From NCBI GenBank assembly GCA_947628405.1, contig CANQZR010000005.1:1-36763 (forward strand): a stretch of DNA of 36,763 nt, given 5' to 3'. The DNA is from an uncultured Clostridia bacterium (GTDB taxonomy: Bacteria; Bacillota; Clostridia; Oscillospirales; Ruminococcaceae). Below, in pieces: positions 26,726 to 34,097 of this stretch. The position numbers and the translations under genes were made by a program. Under the pieces are notes generated by a model. The model was not told where the DNA came from and did no database searches. It saw nothing but the letters and a program-made list of their open reading frames with translations. Position 1 is the stretch's first letter. Each line of letters begins with the position of its first letter.

Positions 26726-27646
26726 TCAGAACAGATCGATCACGGCGCCGCATATTATTCCGGTAAGAAGCACCGTTCCTACGGCGGCAAGATTTTCACG
26801 GATATTTTTATTTGTCCTGAAAAGTACGGCAAGACCTACTCCTGCGCCGGAGCAAAGTCCTGCGATCGCCGAGCCGAAAGTTATCGCACCGTCGGCATAA
26901 AGTTCGGTTATCATTACCGAAGCGGCACAATTCGGTATAAGTCCCACAATGCCTGCCACCACAGGCTGTAATATGCCCATTTTTCCAAGAAAAGCCGAAA
27001 CGGCTTCTTCTCCGGCAAGGGACATGATCAGACCGAGTATAACGTTTACAATAAGAATGAAAATAAAAATATTCAGCGTGTGCCTGAGCGAGGAGTACCA
27101 TATCCCGTGATCTCCGCAGCCGCATTTGCTGTCGGTGCATATTTCGCCGATAGCGTCATCATCATTTTTATTCAGCCTGAAAATTTTTATTACCGCGTCG
27201 GCAGCTATTCCGGCAATTACAGCAATGACTATCTTTACCAGTATCAGCTTCCAGATCGTTGAAGCCATGTCCGGGTGTGCAAGAAGAACGGGTATGGCTT
27301 CGTCGGAAGTGGAAATGAATACGGCTGTCAGAGTGCCGAAAGTTATTACCCGTCCTGCAAACAGGTTTGCCGCAGCTGCGGAAAATCCACACTGCGGTAT
27401 ACAGCCGGCTATTGCTCCGGTCAGGGAACCGGCGATACCACCTCCGGTTTTCCGGAGAAATTTTTCAAGCCTTTCACCCGTGTGATGTTCGATAAATTCC
27501 ATAAGCAAAAATGCCAGAAAAAGAAAAGGCAGCATTTTTGCGGAATCTATCAGCGCTTCCAGCAGCGTTCCGGGTATGTCTGCTCCCGAGAAATGCGCAT
27601 GAGCGGATATGATATAGGCAGTACGGAAGTCCGTAAAAAAGTTCAT
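26726..27646 (-). CDS. ArsP_2-type putative heavy-metal/arsenic efflux permease
   Basis: A 306-residue membrane protein resembling the 10-TM putative heavy-metal exporter family (ArsP_2). Two inverted halves each carry an IP-x-C motif: GCIPQCGFSAAAANLFAGRVI (written here in part) and LIPNCAASVMITELYADGAI. Between them a cytoplasmic loop has CTDSKCGCGDHG, a cysteine cluster with a histidine that could bind metal. The family is often annotated as manganese, selenium or arsenic related without firm biochemistry. First gene of the minus operon; a good promoter lies 40 nt upstream and the ribosome-binding site is GAAAGGAAACC. Function as an exporter is inferred from family and neighbours. Confidence 0.8.
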   Translation of the reverse strand: MNFFTDFRTAYIISAHAHFSGADIPGTLLEALIDSAKMLPFLFLAFLLMEFIEHHTGERLEKFLRKTGGGIAGSLTGAIAGCIPQCGFSAAAANLFAGRVITFGTLTAVFISTSDEAIPVLLAHPDMASTIWKLILVKIVIAVIAGIAADAVIKIFRLNKNDDDAIGEICTDSKCGCGDHGIWYSSLRHTLNIFIFILIVNVILGLIMSLAGEEAVSAFLGKMGILQPVVAGIVGLIPNCAASVMITELYADGAITFGSAIAGLCSGAGVGLAVLFRTNKNIRENLAAVGTVLLTGIICGAVIDLF

Positions 27647-27684
27647 TTTTGGTTTCCTTTCAGAAATGTTTATCTAACTTATTG

Positions 27685-27713
27685 ATTATATCACATTTAC
27701 ATATATTTTTCAA
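27685..27713 (-). promoter_or_regulatory. promoter of the ion-efflux operon
   Basis: Minus strand: -35 TTGAAA (27708-27713), 17-nt spacer, -10 TATAAT (27685-27690) preceded by TGTGA. The start would be near 27678. It is divergent from the guaA promoter 33 bp away, so a factor bound between could affect both. Confidence 0.8.
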
Positions 27714-27745
27714 GTTTTTTTTAAACTTTTTGCCTTAATTGATAC

Positions 27746-27774
27746 TTGCGGAAAATGTCTGCATATGGTATAAT
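27746..27774 (+). promoter_or_regulatory. promoter of guaA, extended -10
   Basis: -35-like TTGCGG (27746-27751), 17-nt spacer, TATAAT (27769-27774) preceded by TGG, giving an extended -10. The leader to the guaA ATG is only about 42 nt, too short for a purine riboswitch; none is seen. Confidence 0.75.
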
Positions 27775-27822
27775 TAAAAATAATGTTTTTTAGTAATCCA
27801 AGTTATGAAAGGAAGATAAAAT

Positions 27823-29361
27823 ATGTCTCACCAGCTTGTTATCGTTCTGGATTTCGGCGGACAGTACAATCAGCTTATCGCAAGGCGCGTCCGCGAGTGC
27901 GGAGTTTACTGCGAGGTAAAGTCCTACAAAACTCCCATTGAGGAACTGAAAAAGATGTCTCCCGTGGGAATAATTTTCACCGGAGGACCGAACAGCGTTT
28001 ATAAAGATGATTCTCCCACCTGTTCAAAAGAAATTTTTGAGCTGAGGATACCTATTCTGGGAATTTGCTACGGCTGTCAGCTGATGGCGCATCTTCTCGG
28101 CGGAAAGGTCACTTCCGCAGTTACGAGCGAATACGGCAAGACCGAGACGTACTATGACAAGTCCTGTGCAATATTCGGGGCGGAAGATCTTCCCGAAAAG
28201 GCGATCTCTTGGATGAGCCATACCGACTATATCGAAAAGATACCCGACGGTTTTAAAGTAACGGCACATACGGATTGCTGTCCCACGGCGGCTATGGAAT
28301 GTCCGGAAAGAAAGCTGTATGCAGTGCAGTTCCACCCGGAAGTAAACCATACCGAACACGGCGCAGGAATGATAGACCGTTTCCTTAAAAATGTCTGCGG
28401 CTGCGTCGGCGACTGGACAATGGAAAAATATGCTGAAACGGCAATAAAAAATATCCGTGAAAAGGTCGGTGACGGAAAAGTCCTGCTTGCTCTTTCGGGA
28501 GGAGTGGACAGCTCCGTGGCGGCGGCGCTGCTTTCAAAAGCTGTAGGGGACAAGCTCACCTGTATTTTTGTGGATCACGGATTTATGCGCAAGAACGAGG
28601 GCGACGAGATAGAACAGGCATTTGCAGGCTGGGGACTTAATTTTGTCCGTGTAAACGCAAAAGAGCAGTTCATGTCCCGAATGAGAGGCGTTTCCGATCC
28701 GGAGACAAAGCGCAAGATAATAGGCGAAGAATTTATCCGTGTTTTCGAGCAGGAAGCAAAGAAGATAGGAAAAGTTGATTTTCTTGTTCAGGGAACTATT
28801 TATCCGGATATTATCGAAAGCGGAACGGGAGACGCGGCGGTGATAAAATCTCACCACAACGTAGGCGGACTTCCGGATCATGTTGATTTCAAGGAAATAA
28901 TCGAGCCTCTCCGTATGCTTTTCAAGGACGAAGTCCGTGCTTTGGGACGTGAACTGGGACTTGCCGATGTTCTTGTAAATCGTCAGCCGTTCCCGGGACC
29001 GGGACTTGCTATCCGCATAATCGGAGAGATCACCGATGAAAAGCTGGAGATACTTCAGGACGCGGACTATATTTTCCGTGAAGAAATTGCAAGAGCAGGT
29101 CTTGATAAGAACATTCACCAGTATTTTGCGGTGCTGACAAATATGCGTTCCGTAGGCGTAATGGGCGACGGCAGGACATACGATTACACACTTGCGCTTC
29201 GCGGAGTAGTTACAACGGATTTCATGACTGCGGATTTTGCAAAAATACCGTATGAAGTTCTTGAAGTATGTGCGAGCCGGATAGTCAACGAGGTAAAGTC
29301 AATAAACCGCGTTGTTTATGATGTTACTACCAAGCCCCCGGCTACTATTGAGTGGGAATAA
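27823..29361 (+). CDS. guaA: GMP synthase (glutamine-hydrolysing)
   Basis: A 512-residue enzyme making GMP from XMP, ATP and glutamine. The class I amidotransferase domain (about 1-195) has GICYGCQ with nucleophile Cys82 and the catalytic histidine in [12 protein letters not shown]. The ATP-pyrophosphatase domain begins with [11 protein letters not shown], the P-loop. The dimerisation domain contains [15 protein letters not shown], and the protein ends in [10 protein letters not shown], the canonical C-terminus. Complete and normal. The start follows GAAAGGAAG. Its 3' end is a recognised insertion target for genomic islands in many bacteria, and the character of the DNA changes straight after the stop codon. 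Confidence 0.97.
   Translation: MSHQLVIVLDFGGQYNQLIARRVRECGVYCEVKSYKTPIEELKKMSPVGIIFTGGPNSVYKDDSPTCSKEIFELRIPILGICYGCQLMAHLLGGKVTSAVTSEYGKTETYYDKSCAIFGAEDLPEKAISWMSHTDYIEKIPDGFKVTAHTDCCPTAAMECPERKLYAVQFHPEVNHTEHGAGMIDRFLKNVCGCVGDWTMEKYAETAIKNIREKVGDGKVLLALSGGVDSSVAAALLSKAVGDKLTCIFVDHGFMRKNEGDEIEQAFAGWGLNFVRVNAKEQFMSRMRGVSDPETKRKIIGEEFIRVFEQEAKKIGKVDFLVQGTIYPDIIESGTGDAAVIKSHHNVGGLPDHVDFKEIIEPLRMLFKDEVRALGRELGLADVLVNRQPFPGPGLAIRIIGEITDEKLEILQDADYIFREEIARAGLDKNIHQYFAVLTNMRSVGVMGDGRTYDYTLALRGVVTTDFMTADFAKIPYEVLEVCASRIVNEVKSINRVVYDVTTKPPATIEWE
29350..29361 (+). other. candidate island attachment site (attL) at the guaA 3' end
   Basis: The last 12 bases of guaA (GAGTGGGAATAA) correspond to the conserved codons for Glu-Trp-Glu-stop used as the core by guaA-targeting integrases (family knowledge). 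Foreign-looking genes begin just beyond. No second copy was found before the window ends, so the matching attR and the integrase would be outside. Confidence 0.35.
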
Positions 29362-29367
29362 TTGAAA

Positions 29368-29412
29368 TCTCCCTGCAAACTGCGGTGTTACGCGGGTTGC
29401 GGGGAGAATTTT
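29368..29412 (+). terminator. terminator after guaA
   Basis: TCTCCCTGCAA (29368-29378) pairs with TTGCGGGGAGA (29397-29407), 11 bp with one G-T pair, followed by ATTTT. It ends the guaA transcript six bases after the stop codon. Confidence 0.75.
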
Positions 29413-29413
29413 G

Positions 29414-29459
29414 AAGTATTGATACCGGGTTGATACCGTACTTGGGATTTTGTCAAGTA
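29414..29459. repeat. repeat cluster upstream of the methyltransferase gene
   Basis: TTGATACCG occurs at 29419-29427 and again at 29430-29438 with an 11-bp period, framed by AAGTA (29414-29418) and TACTT (29439-29443). TACTTG (29439-29444) is also an inverted copy of CAAGTA (29454-29459). The cluster ends 26 nt before the ATG at 29486. One helical turn between repeats fits an operator or a recombinase arm site; the binding protein is unknown. Confidence 0.5.
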
Positions 29460-29485
29460 TATTTATAAATAGGAAGTGATCATCT

Positions 29486-30763
29486 ATGATAAATCATCAA
29501 ATCGTTTTTGGTGATAGCCGAAAAATGAGCTTAATACCTGATAAATCGGTTCAGCTTATAGTTACCTCGCCGCCTTATTGGCAGCTTAAAGATTACGGAA
29601 CGGACGATCAGATAGGATTTAATGACAGCTATGAAGATTACATAAACAATCTTAATTTAGTTTGGCAAGAATGTTACCGCGTACTTTCTGACGGCTGCCG
29701 TCTGTGTATAAACATAGGCGATCAGTTTGCCCGATCCGTATACTACGGCAGATATAAAGTTATTCCTATAAGAACAGAAATAATACGTTTTTGTGAAACT
29801 TTAGGAATGGACTATATGGGTGCAATAATCTGGCAAAAAGCTACTACAATGAACACATCAGGCGGCGGAGCGGTTATGGGCAGTTTCCCTTATCCACGAA
29901 ACGGCATACTAAAAATGGATTATGAATTTATACTTCTGTTCAAAAAACTTGGAAAAGCTCCTAAACCGACTATTGAGCAGAAAAAGGCTTCCGAATTATC
30001 CAAGGAAGAATGGAATCAATATTTTTCATCACATTGGAATTTTAACGGCGTAAAGCAATACGGTCATATTGCCATGTTTCCGGAAGAACTGCCAAAGCGT
30101 TTGATAAAAATGTTTTCGTTTGTAGGAGAAACAGTTCTTGACCCGTTTGCCGGAAGCGGAACAACTTCACTTGCTGCAAAACATTTAGCAAGAAACTCGA
30201 TCGGATATGAAATAAACAGTGATTTTAAACCCATTATTCAGGAAAAGTTAATGGGTGAACAAATAGATATGTTTGATCCGAACAATAGGATATGTTTTAC
30301 CGAGGATAATGCTCCTAAAGATTTTTCTTTTGATGTACTTCCGTATATTTTTCATGATCCTCATAAATTGGATAAAAAGATAGATGTGAAAAAACTTCAA
30401 TTTGGTTCTAAAATTGATAATACGGAGACTGTTAGAGAAGATCTGTTGAAAGTAAAAAATGTAATTTCACCTGAAAAAATAGAACTCAGTAACGGATTGA
30501 TCATAAAATTGATCGGTATAAAATCAAAACCCGGATACGAAACGGAAGCTGTAAATTTTTTAAAGCAGAAATTTCAAAAAAGAAAAATTTATCTGAAATA
30601 TGATACCATAAAGCATGATGAAAATAATACTTTGCTTTGCTATGTTTATCTTGATAATAAAACATTTGTTAATAATCATTTGATCCGTACCGGATATGTG
30701 GACGTTGACAAAACCGCCGATTATATGTATAAACCTAAATTCCTTGCTTCGCTTCCTCAGTAA
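29486..30763 (+). CDS. type II DNA methyltransferase (beta class) with degenerate SNase-like C-terminus
   Basis: A 425-residue protein. The methyltransferase part (about 1-255) has the catalytic motif TSPPYW (27-32) before the AdoMet motif DPFAGSGTT (219-227), the permuted order of beta-class enzymes. SPPY is common in N4-cytosine methyltransferases, though N6-adenine is possible. Residues about 320-425 resemble a staphylococcal-nuclease fold: NGLIIKLIGIKSKPG, YETEAVNFLKQ, LLCYVYLDNKTFVNNHLI and RTGYVDVD track the thermonuclease pattern. The usual catalytic Arg/Asp/Glu of that fold are not evident, so it may be a DNA-binding rather than cutting module. It faces a restriction gene of MjaI type (CTAG) convergently and presumably protects the same site. 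Start behind AGGAAGTG. Confidence 0.88.
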   Translation: MINHQIVFGDSRKMSLIPDKSVQLIVTSPPYWQLKDYGTDDQIGFNDSYEDYINNLNLVWQECYRVLSDGCRLCINIGDQFARSVYYGRYKVIPIRTEIIRFCETLGMDYMGAIIWQKATTMNTSGGGAVMGSFPYPRNGILKMDYEFILLFKKLGKAPKPTIEQKKASELSKEEWNQYFSSHWNFNGVKQYGHIAMFPEELPKRLIKMFSFVGETVLDPFAGSGTTSLAAKHLARNSIGYEINSDFKPIIQEKLMGEQIDMFDPNNRICFTEDNAPKDFSFDVLPYIFHDPHKLDKKIDVKKLQFGSKIDNTETVREDLLKVKNVISPEKIELSNGLIIKLIGIKSKPGYETEAVNFLKQKFQKRKIYLKYDTIKHDENNTLLCYVYLDNKTFVNNHLIRTGYVDVDKTADYMYKPKFLASLPQ

Positions 30764-30764
30764 T

Positions 30765-30802
30765 AAAAATGCGGCTATCCATTTAAGAACAGCCGCATTT
30801 TT
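30765..30802. terminator. bidirectional terminator between methyltransferase and endonuclease genes
   Basis: AAAAATGCGGCT (30765-30776) pairs perfectly with AGCCGCATTTTT (30791-30802). A-tract and T-tract flank the stem on both sides, so it works for both convergent transcripts. It reaches the first base of the endonuclease stop codon. Confidence 0.88.
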
Positions 30803-31392
30803 CATTCTTCAACTTCAATTTTTAAACCTGTTTTCGTTTTTGTATAATAAATCATTTTTACATCAATTATTTCTGATAGGCGTCCCATTGTTTTGTATGT
30901 ATCGGGCTTTATCGAATACGGAACACCGCCTACATAGCCGTCAATCCCAACAGATTCTTCATCCGGAACTGCAAGGCGATAAACTGTTTTTTGACGTTCT
31001 GCAAGGGAAGCTAAAATTGCTTTCTGAACATACAAACCGTTAAATGTTTTTGTAATAACAAGGTCTTCTACCCAATGTTTTACCATTTCACGGTCAATAA
31101 GCTTTATAGCTTCTTTAAGATTCTGAACCTGTCCATAAATCTTGTCGGCTGCTTTTTCAAGAGCATCAGGATATTTTTCTTCGTACCAATCCTGCCAATT
31201 CTCAATGGTGATTTCTTTTCCGGAAGCCATAAACTCCGGAAACAACTCGGACATCTGACCGACAACAACAGGGCGAGTTCCCTGTGCATTCTGATTTGCC
31301 CAGTTTATCAATTGGGAAGTGTATTTTGGAAAATTAGGTGATTCTGCTCCGTTCAAGGCTATAAGCTCATCATTTTTTATATTAATAATCAT
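30802..31392 (-). CDS. type II restriction endonuclease, MjaI family (predicted CTAG)
   Basis: A 196-residue protein. The N-terminal block FPKYTSQLINWANQNAQGTR followed by PVVVGQMSELF (positions 21-51) is the recognisable signature of the MjaI endonuclease family, whose founder from Methanocaldococcus cuts CTAG. A possible PD-(D/E)xK-like core is Asp151 in VGIDGYVGG and Lys162 in PYSIKP; this is my reading, not proven. Length is similar to the family. It overlaps the upstream winged-helix gene by 4 nt and is the last gene of the C-protein/wHTH/endonuclease operon, so it would be expressed after the regulator accumulates. The cognate methyltransferase gene is convergent. Recognition site is inferred from family. 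Confidence 0.8.
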   Translation of the reverse strand: MIINIKNDELIALNGAESPNFPKYTSQLINWANQNAQGTRPVVVGQMSELFPEFMASGKEITIENWQDWYEEKYPDALEKAADKIYGQVQNLKEAIKLIDREMVKHWVEDLVITKTFNGLYVQKAILASLAERQKTVYRLAVPDEESVGIDGYVGGVPYSIKPDTYKTMGRLSEIIDVKMIYYTKTKTGLKIEVEE

Positions 31393-31691
31393 TTATTACC
31401 TCCGTTGAAATTCCTTGATATAATGTCCTTTCTTCTATTAATTCCTTCAATACGACCATCTAAAGAAGCGATATATTCTTCATATTCGGTTTCGTTCTCA
31501 ATTAAGTAGTACCCTTTATTGTTAGCTGCCAAAGGTAATTTATATTTTTCTGCTGCTTTTAGTAATAAATCACGAGTGGTTGCATGAGTGTCATCTTCAT
31601 CAATTCCGAGTATATCAGCAATTTCTGCAGATGTTATAACGTTTCTTTTACCAATGTGTTCTTCCAAAATAAGTTTAATCTGTTCAAGCAT
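31389..31691 (-). CDS. small winged-helix DNA-binding protein in the R-M operon
   Basis: A 100-residue protein. VITSAEIADILGIDEDDTHATTRDLLLKAAEKYKLP (first part: VITSAEIADILGI) reads as a helix-turn-helix with a long recognition helix, and LAANNKGYYLIENETEYEEYI as the wing with the GYYL strand. Similar short proteins with this pattern are common in phage and accessory loci. A basic tail (GINRRKDIISRNFNGGNK) could contact DNA. It overlaps the regulator gene by 8 nt and the endonuclease by 4 nt, so the three are translationally coupled. A third small protein between C-protein and endonuclease is not standard; it could be a specificity helper or a second regulator (inference). Confidence 0.7.
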   Translation of the reverse strand: MLEQIKLILEEHIGKRNVITSAEIADILGIDEDDTHATTRDLLLKAAEKYKLPLAANNKGYYLIENETEYEEYIASLDGRIEGINRRKDIISRNFNGGNK

Positions 31692-31911
31692 TACTATCTA
31701 CTCCTTCGTCTAAAAATAATTGAAAAGTTTCAACTCCGAGTGCATCAGCAATTTTTTGAATATTTTCAAGAGATATGCTTCTCCGAAAACATTCAATATC
31801 ACTAATATATGTTCGATGCAATCCACATTTTTCGGCAAATTTCTCTTGGGATAGACCAAGTCGAGTTCTATGCTTTTTGACGTTTGTTCCAAACACTTTG
31901 ATAATATCCAA
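31684..31911 (-). CDS. XRE-family regulator, C-protein-like controller of the R-M system
   Basis: A 75-residue helix-turn-helix protein. FGTNVKKHRTRLGLSQEKFA, then CGLHRTYISDIE and SLENIQKIADALGVETFQLF, match the whole C-protein/XRE fold with almost nothing else, as in C.AhdI or C.Esp1396I. C proteins first activate their own operon, then limit it, delaying the nuclease until DNA is methylated. I set the start at TTG 31911: AGGTGG lies 6 nt upstream (31918-31923) and the -10 TATAAT at 31943-31948 would leave a 25-nt leader. The longer ATG-started frame (31953) begins upstream of that -10 and is unlikely. First gene of the operon. Confidence 0.82.
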   Translation of the reverse strand: MDIIKVFGTNVKKHRTRLGLSQEKFAEKCGLHRTYISDIECFRRSISLENIQKIADALGVETFQLFLDEGVDSNA

Positions 31912-31942
31912 AATAATCCACCTACTTTTGATATATGAGTTA

Positions 31943-31976
31943 ATTATACACAATTTTAGGCTACAAATCTACATAC
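31943..31976 (-). promoter_or_regulatory. promoter and possible operator of the C-protein operon
   Basis: Minus-strand -10 TATAAT (31943-31948) preceded by TGTG, without a good -35 at 17 nt, as expected for an activator-dependent promoter. The -35 region holds two 8-bp-spaced half repeats, CTACAAAT and CTACATAC on the plus strand (31961-31976). Classical C-boxes are inverted repeats, so the operator role is tentative. Confidence 0.45.
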
Positions 31977-32123
31977 AATAAGTGTCATATTGCTTTGCAT
32001 TTTGATGTGTTAATGTTTACTTATGTACGCGCCGCCAATAAATGGAATAAATATAAAAAGGTTTTGGATGACCTGAATATGTTGTGTTGATTTACATTAG
32101 AAAAAATTTATGAGGAAATAAGG

Positions 32124-32152
32124 TTGAAATTTTAATTTTTGTGTGATATAAT
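32124..32152 (+). promoter_or_regulatory. promoter of the 156-residue orphan gene
   Basis: -35 TTGAAA (32124-32129), 17-nt spacer, -10 TATAAT (32147-32152) preceded by TGTGA. A second TATAAT lies at 32182-32187. The leader would be about 58 nt. Apart from this and the C-protein promoter, the gap 31954-32216 shows nothing I can name. Confidence 0.75.
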
Positions 32153-32216
32153 TTAAATATAAGTGATAATGTTTAGTATCGTATAATAAATATTTATTGC
32201 AAATGAGGTGAAAATA

Positions 32217-32687
32217 ATGAAAATAAATTGTATTCGTTATATAAATTTCAAAAAATGTTCATTTTGCCGCATTAACAAAAAATGCTTCTTAATTAACGGC
32301 AATAAATTATCACAATGCTTAAGAAACAGTCAGAACGTTATTGTTTCTCTCATGTCAAATGCTTTTGAATTCAAGTGGGACGAGAACATATGGCATGGTA
32401 ATCTTGACAATTTTGATGCAGTTTTTGCCAATTATTTTGCTACATACGGTGGGTGGGTTCCTGCAAATATCCAACCATGCTTATCTCTGGAAGAACAGAA
32501 TAAGAGTGATTTGAAATACATAAAAGAAACGCTCAAAAAACTGCTGACAGCAGCAAGTAAAGCAACAAAAGATAATGATCCAATATCATCTATAATGTTT
32601 GACGGAATCGGTCTTGTTTTGGCATCAGATTATATGGAGGCGGTTGATAAAGTTATTTCAATGATTTCTACTGCGAAAAAAATATAG
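32217..32687 (+). CDS. hypothetical protein with N-terminal cysteine cluster
   Basis: A 156-residue protein I do not recognise. The start is basic with KKCSFCRINKKCF, where three or four cysteines (one CxxC) could bind a metal ion. A middle region has aromatic-rich ENIWHGNLDNFDAVFANYF and TYGGWVPANIQPC. The C-terminal half is helical (KSDLKYIKETLKKLLTAAS; DYMEAVDKVISMI). No membrane segment or signal peptide. The ATG at 32217 sits 6 nt after GAGGTG; a GTG at 32208 lies inside that ribosome-binding site. It has its own promoter and lies between the restriction operon and the DUF262-HEPN pair, so a defence-related or cargo role is possible, but there is no direct support. Confidence 0.6.
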   Translation: MKINCIRYINFKKCSFCRINKKCFLINGNKLSQCLRNSQNVIVSLMSNAFEFKWDENIWHGNLDNFDAVFANYFATYGGWVPANIQPCLSLEEQNKSDLKYIKETLKKLLTAASKATKDNDPISSIMFDGIGLVLASDYMEAVDKVISMISTAKKI

Positions 32688-32778
32688 AAGTATGGTGGTT
32701 ATAAACCGTTTACGAGTTAGTTAATCAAACAATGTGCAGCTAACGAACACAAATTATTGTTGTAAATAGAAAATGATA

Positions 32779-32807
32779 GTGACAAACGGGAGAAAGTGTG
32801 ATATAAT
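32779..32807 (+). promoter_or_regulatory. promoter of the DUF262-HEPN operon
   Basis: -35-like GTGACA (32779-32784), 17-nt spacer, -10 TATAAT (32802-32807) preceded by TGTGA. It leaves an AT-rich leader of about 105 nt. A second TATAAT (32883-32888) closer to the gene lacks a -35. Confidence 0.65.
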
Positions 32808-32917
32808 AAAAATGTTGATTTATCTTTGTAATTAGAACTTTATGTAAATAAATTTTAAATTTTTTTCGTGTTGTATATTTAATATAATTTTGAGGTAAAA
32901 TAGAAAGGAAGATATCT

Positions 32918-34096
32918 ATGCTTGGTAAATATGAAACAGATTTTTTTGAATCTGAGATTGATGAGGGTGAAGATATTATTGTGGAGTACGATATCACAAC
33001 GAGCCCAAGGGATTTGACGCCGGCTAATATTGTAGATATGATAGATTCAGGTATTATTGAAATACCCCTTTTCCAGCGTAATTATGTTTGGGATATTAAA
33101 CGCGCGTCCAAACTTGTAGAGTCTTTAATTTTAGGACTACCAGTACCTGAGCTTTTCTTTTATACAGAAGGTGACGATAACAATAGCTATAAAATTATTG
33201 ACGGACAACAGCGCTTTCTTACAATTTATTTCTTTGTAAAGGGGAGATTCCCGAAGGACGTAAATTCACGTTTTGCCATTAGAAAAGGCGTAAATGAAGG
33301 AAGCGAACTAAATGATTTGCTATTTAAAAATAATCTGTTTAAAGATTTCGCTTTAGAGCTTAGTGATGATGCTTCTAATCCGAGCAAATATCACGGAAAA
33401 AAATTCTCTACGCTTGACAAGGATACACAAATTAAATTTAGGTTGCGCAGATTCCTAAGAACAGTGGTTGTGCGCCAAAATAAGCCAGATGACAGTTCTT
33501 CAATGTTCGAAATATTTAACAGATTGAATACTGGTGGAACGCCACTAAATGCCCAAGAAGTCAGAGCCAGTTTGTATTATTGTAGCTTTTATAAAATGAT
33601 AATAAGATTAAATTCAGATAAAGAATGGAGAAAATTACTTAACAATCCAGCTAAAGATTTACACAGCAATGATGTGGAGCTTATTTTACGCTCGATCGCT
33701 ATGCTTTGTGACTATGAGAATTATGTGCCAAAGATGGTAACATTTTTAAATCAATTTTCACATACAACTAAAACATTTTCGGAAGAAAAAATTATATATT
33801 TGGAAAATCTGTTTAGGTCATTTATAAATGCCTGTTCTTCTATAGGTGACAAAGCTTTTTTCAGAAATAAAAGATTTTCTAAGACTTTATTTGAATCTGT
33901 TTTCGTTGCAACTGCTTATTCGTACTACAGGGAAAAAACTTTAATAGATTCAAGAATTGATGCTGAATCTTTTAACAAGTTAAAAGAAGATGAAAAGTTC
34001 CTGTCGTATTTAAAATCGGGATCTTCGTCAAAAGAAAATATAAAAGGTAGAATCAATCGAGCAAAAGAAATAATAAGATTGTCAAAGGAGAATTGA
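32918..34096 (+). CDS. DUF262 (ParB/GmrSD-N-like) protein
   Basis: A 392-residue cytoplasmic protein. The DUF262 core is clear: IEIPLFQRNYVWDIKRASKL (48-67, with QRNYVW) and YKIIDGQQRFLTI (91-103), the nucleotide-binding DGQQR motif shared with ParB-like and GmrSD-type proteins. FEIFNRLNTGGTPLNAQEVR is the second DUF262 signature. Residues 250-392 are mostly helical. The DUF1524 HNH nuclease domain found in GmrSD and SspE is absent. The gene for a HEPN protein starts 1 nt after the stop, suggesting a two-component system in which DUF262 senses or hydrolyses nucleotide and HEPN cuts RNA. Start at ATG 32918 behind AAAGGA. Anti-phage function is inferred. Confidence 0.85.
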   Translation: MLGKYETDFFESEIDEGEDIIVEYDITTSPRDLTPANIVDMIDSGIIEIPLFQRNYVWDIKRASKLVESLILGLPVPELFFYTEGDDNNSYKIIDGQQRFLTIYFFVKGRFPKDVNSRFAIRKGVNEGSELNDLLFKNNLFKDFALELSDDASNPSKYHGKKFSTLDKDTQIKFRLRRFLRTVVVRQNKPDDSSSMFEIFNRLNTGGTPLNAQEVRASLYYCSFYKMIIRLNSDKEWRKLLNNPAKDLHSNDVELILRSIAMLCDYENYVPKMVTFLNQFSHTTKTFSEEKIIYLENLFRSFINACSSIGDKAFFRNKRFSKTLFESVFVATAYSYYREKTLIDSRIDAESFNKLKEDEKFLSYLKSGSSSKENIKGRINRAKEIIRLSKEN

Positions 34097-34097
34097 A

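Noticed and set aside
25294-27685. Several plus-strand open frames opposite the exporter genes.
   Set aside because: Antisense to well-supported membrane-protein genes; low-complexity, no Shine-Dalgarno, no domain.
27647-27822. Fluoride or purine riboswitch in the divergent guaA/efflux intergenic region.
   Set aside because: Both leaders are only about 30-45 nt and none of the conserved riboswitch cores is present.
31684-31953. Longer ATG-started form of the C-protein-like gene.
   Set aside because: The extra 14 residues are unlike C proteins, and the ATG lies upstream of the -10 element that should drive the gene.
32006-32093. Short ORF fragment (MFTYVRAANKWNKYKKVLD...) in the gap before the orphan gene.
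   Set aside because: Only about 25 codons with no ribosome-binding site; might be a relic, but nothing identifies it.
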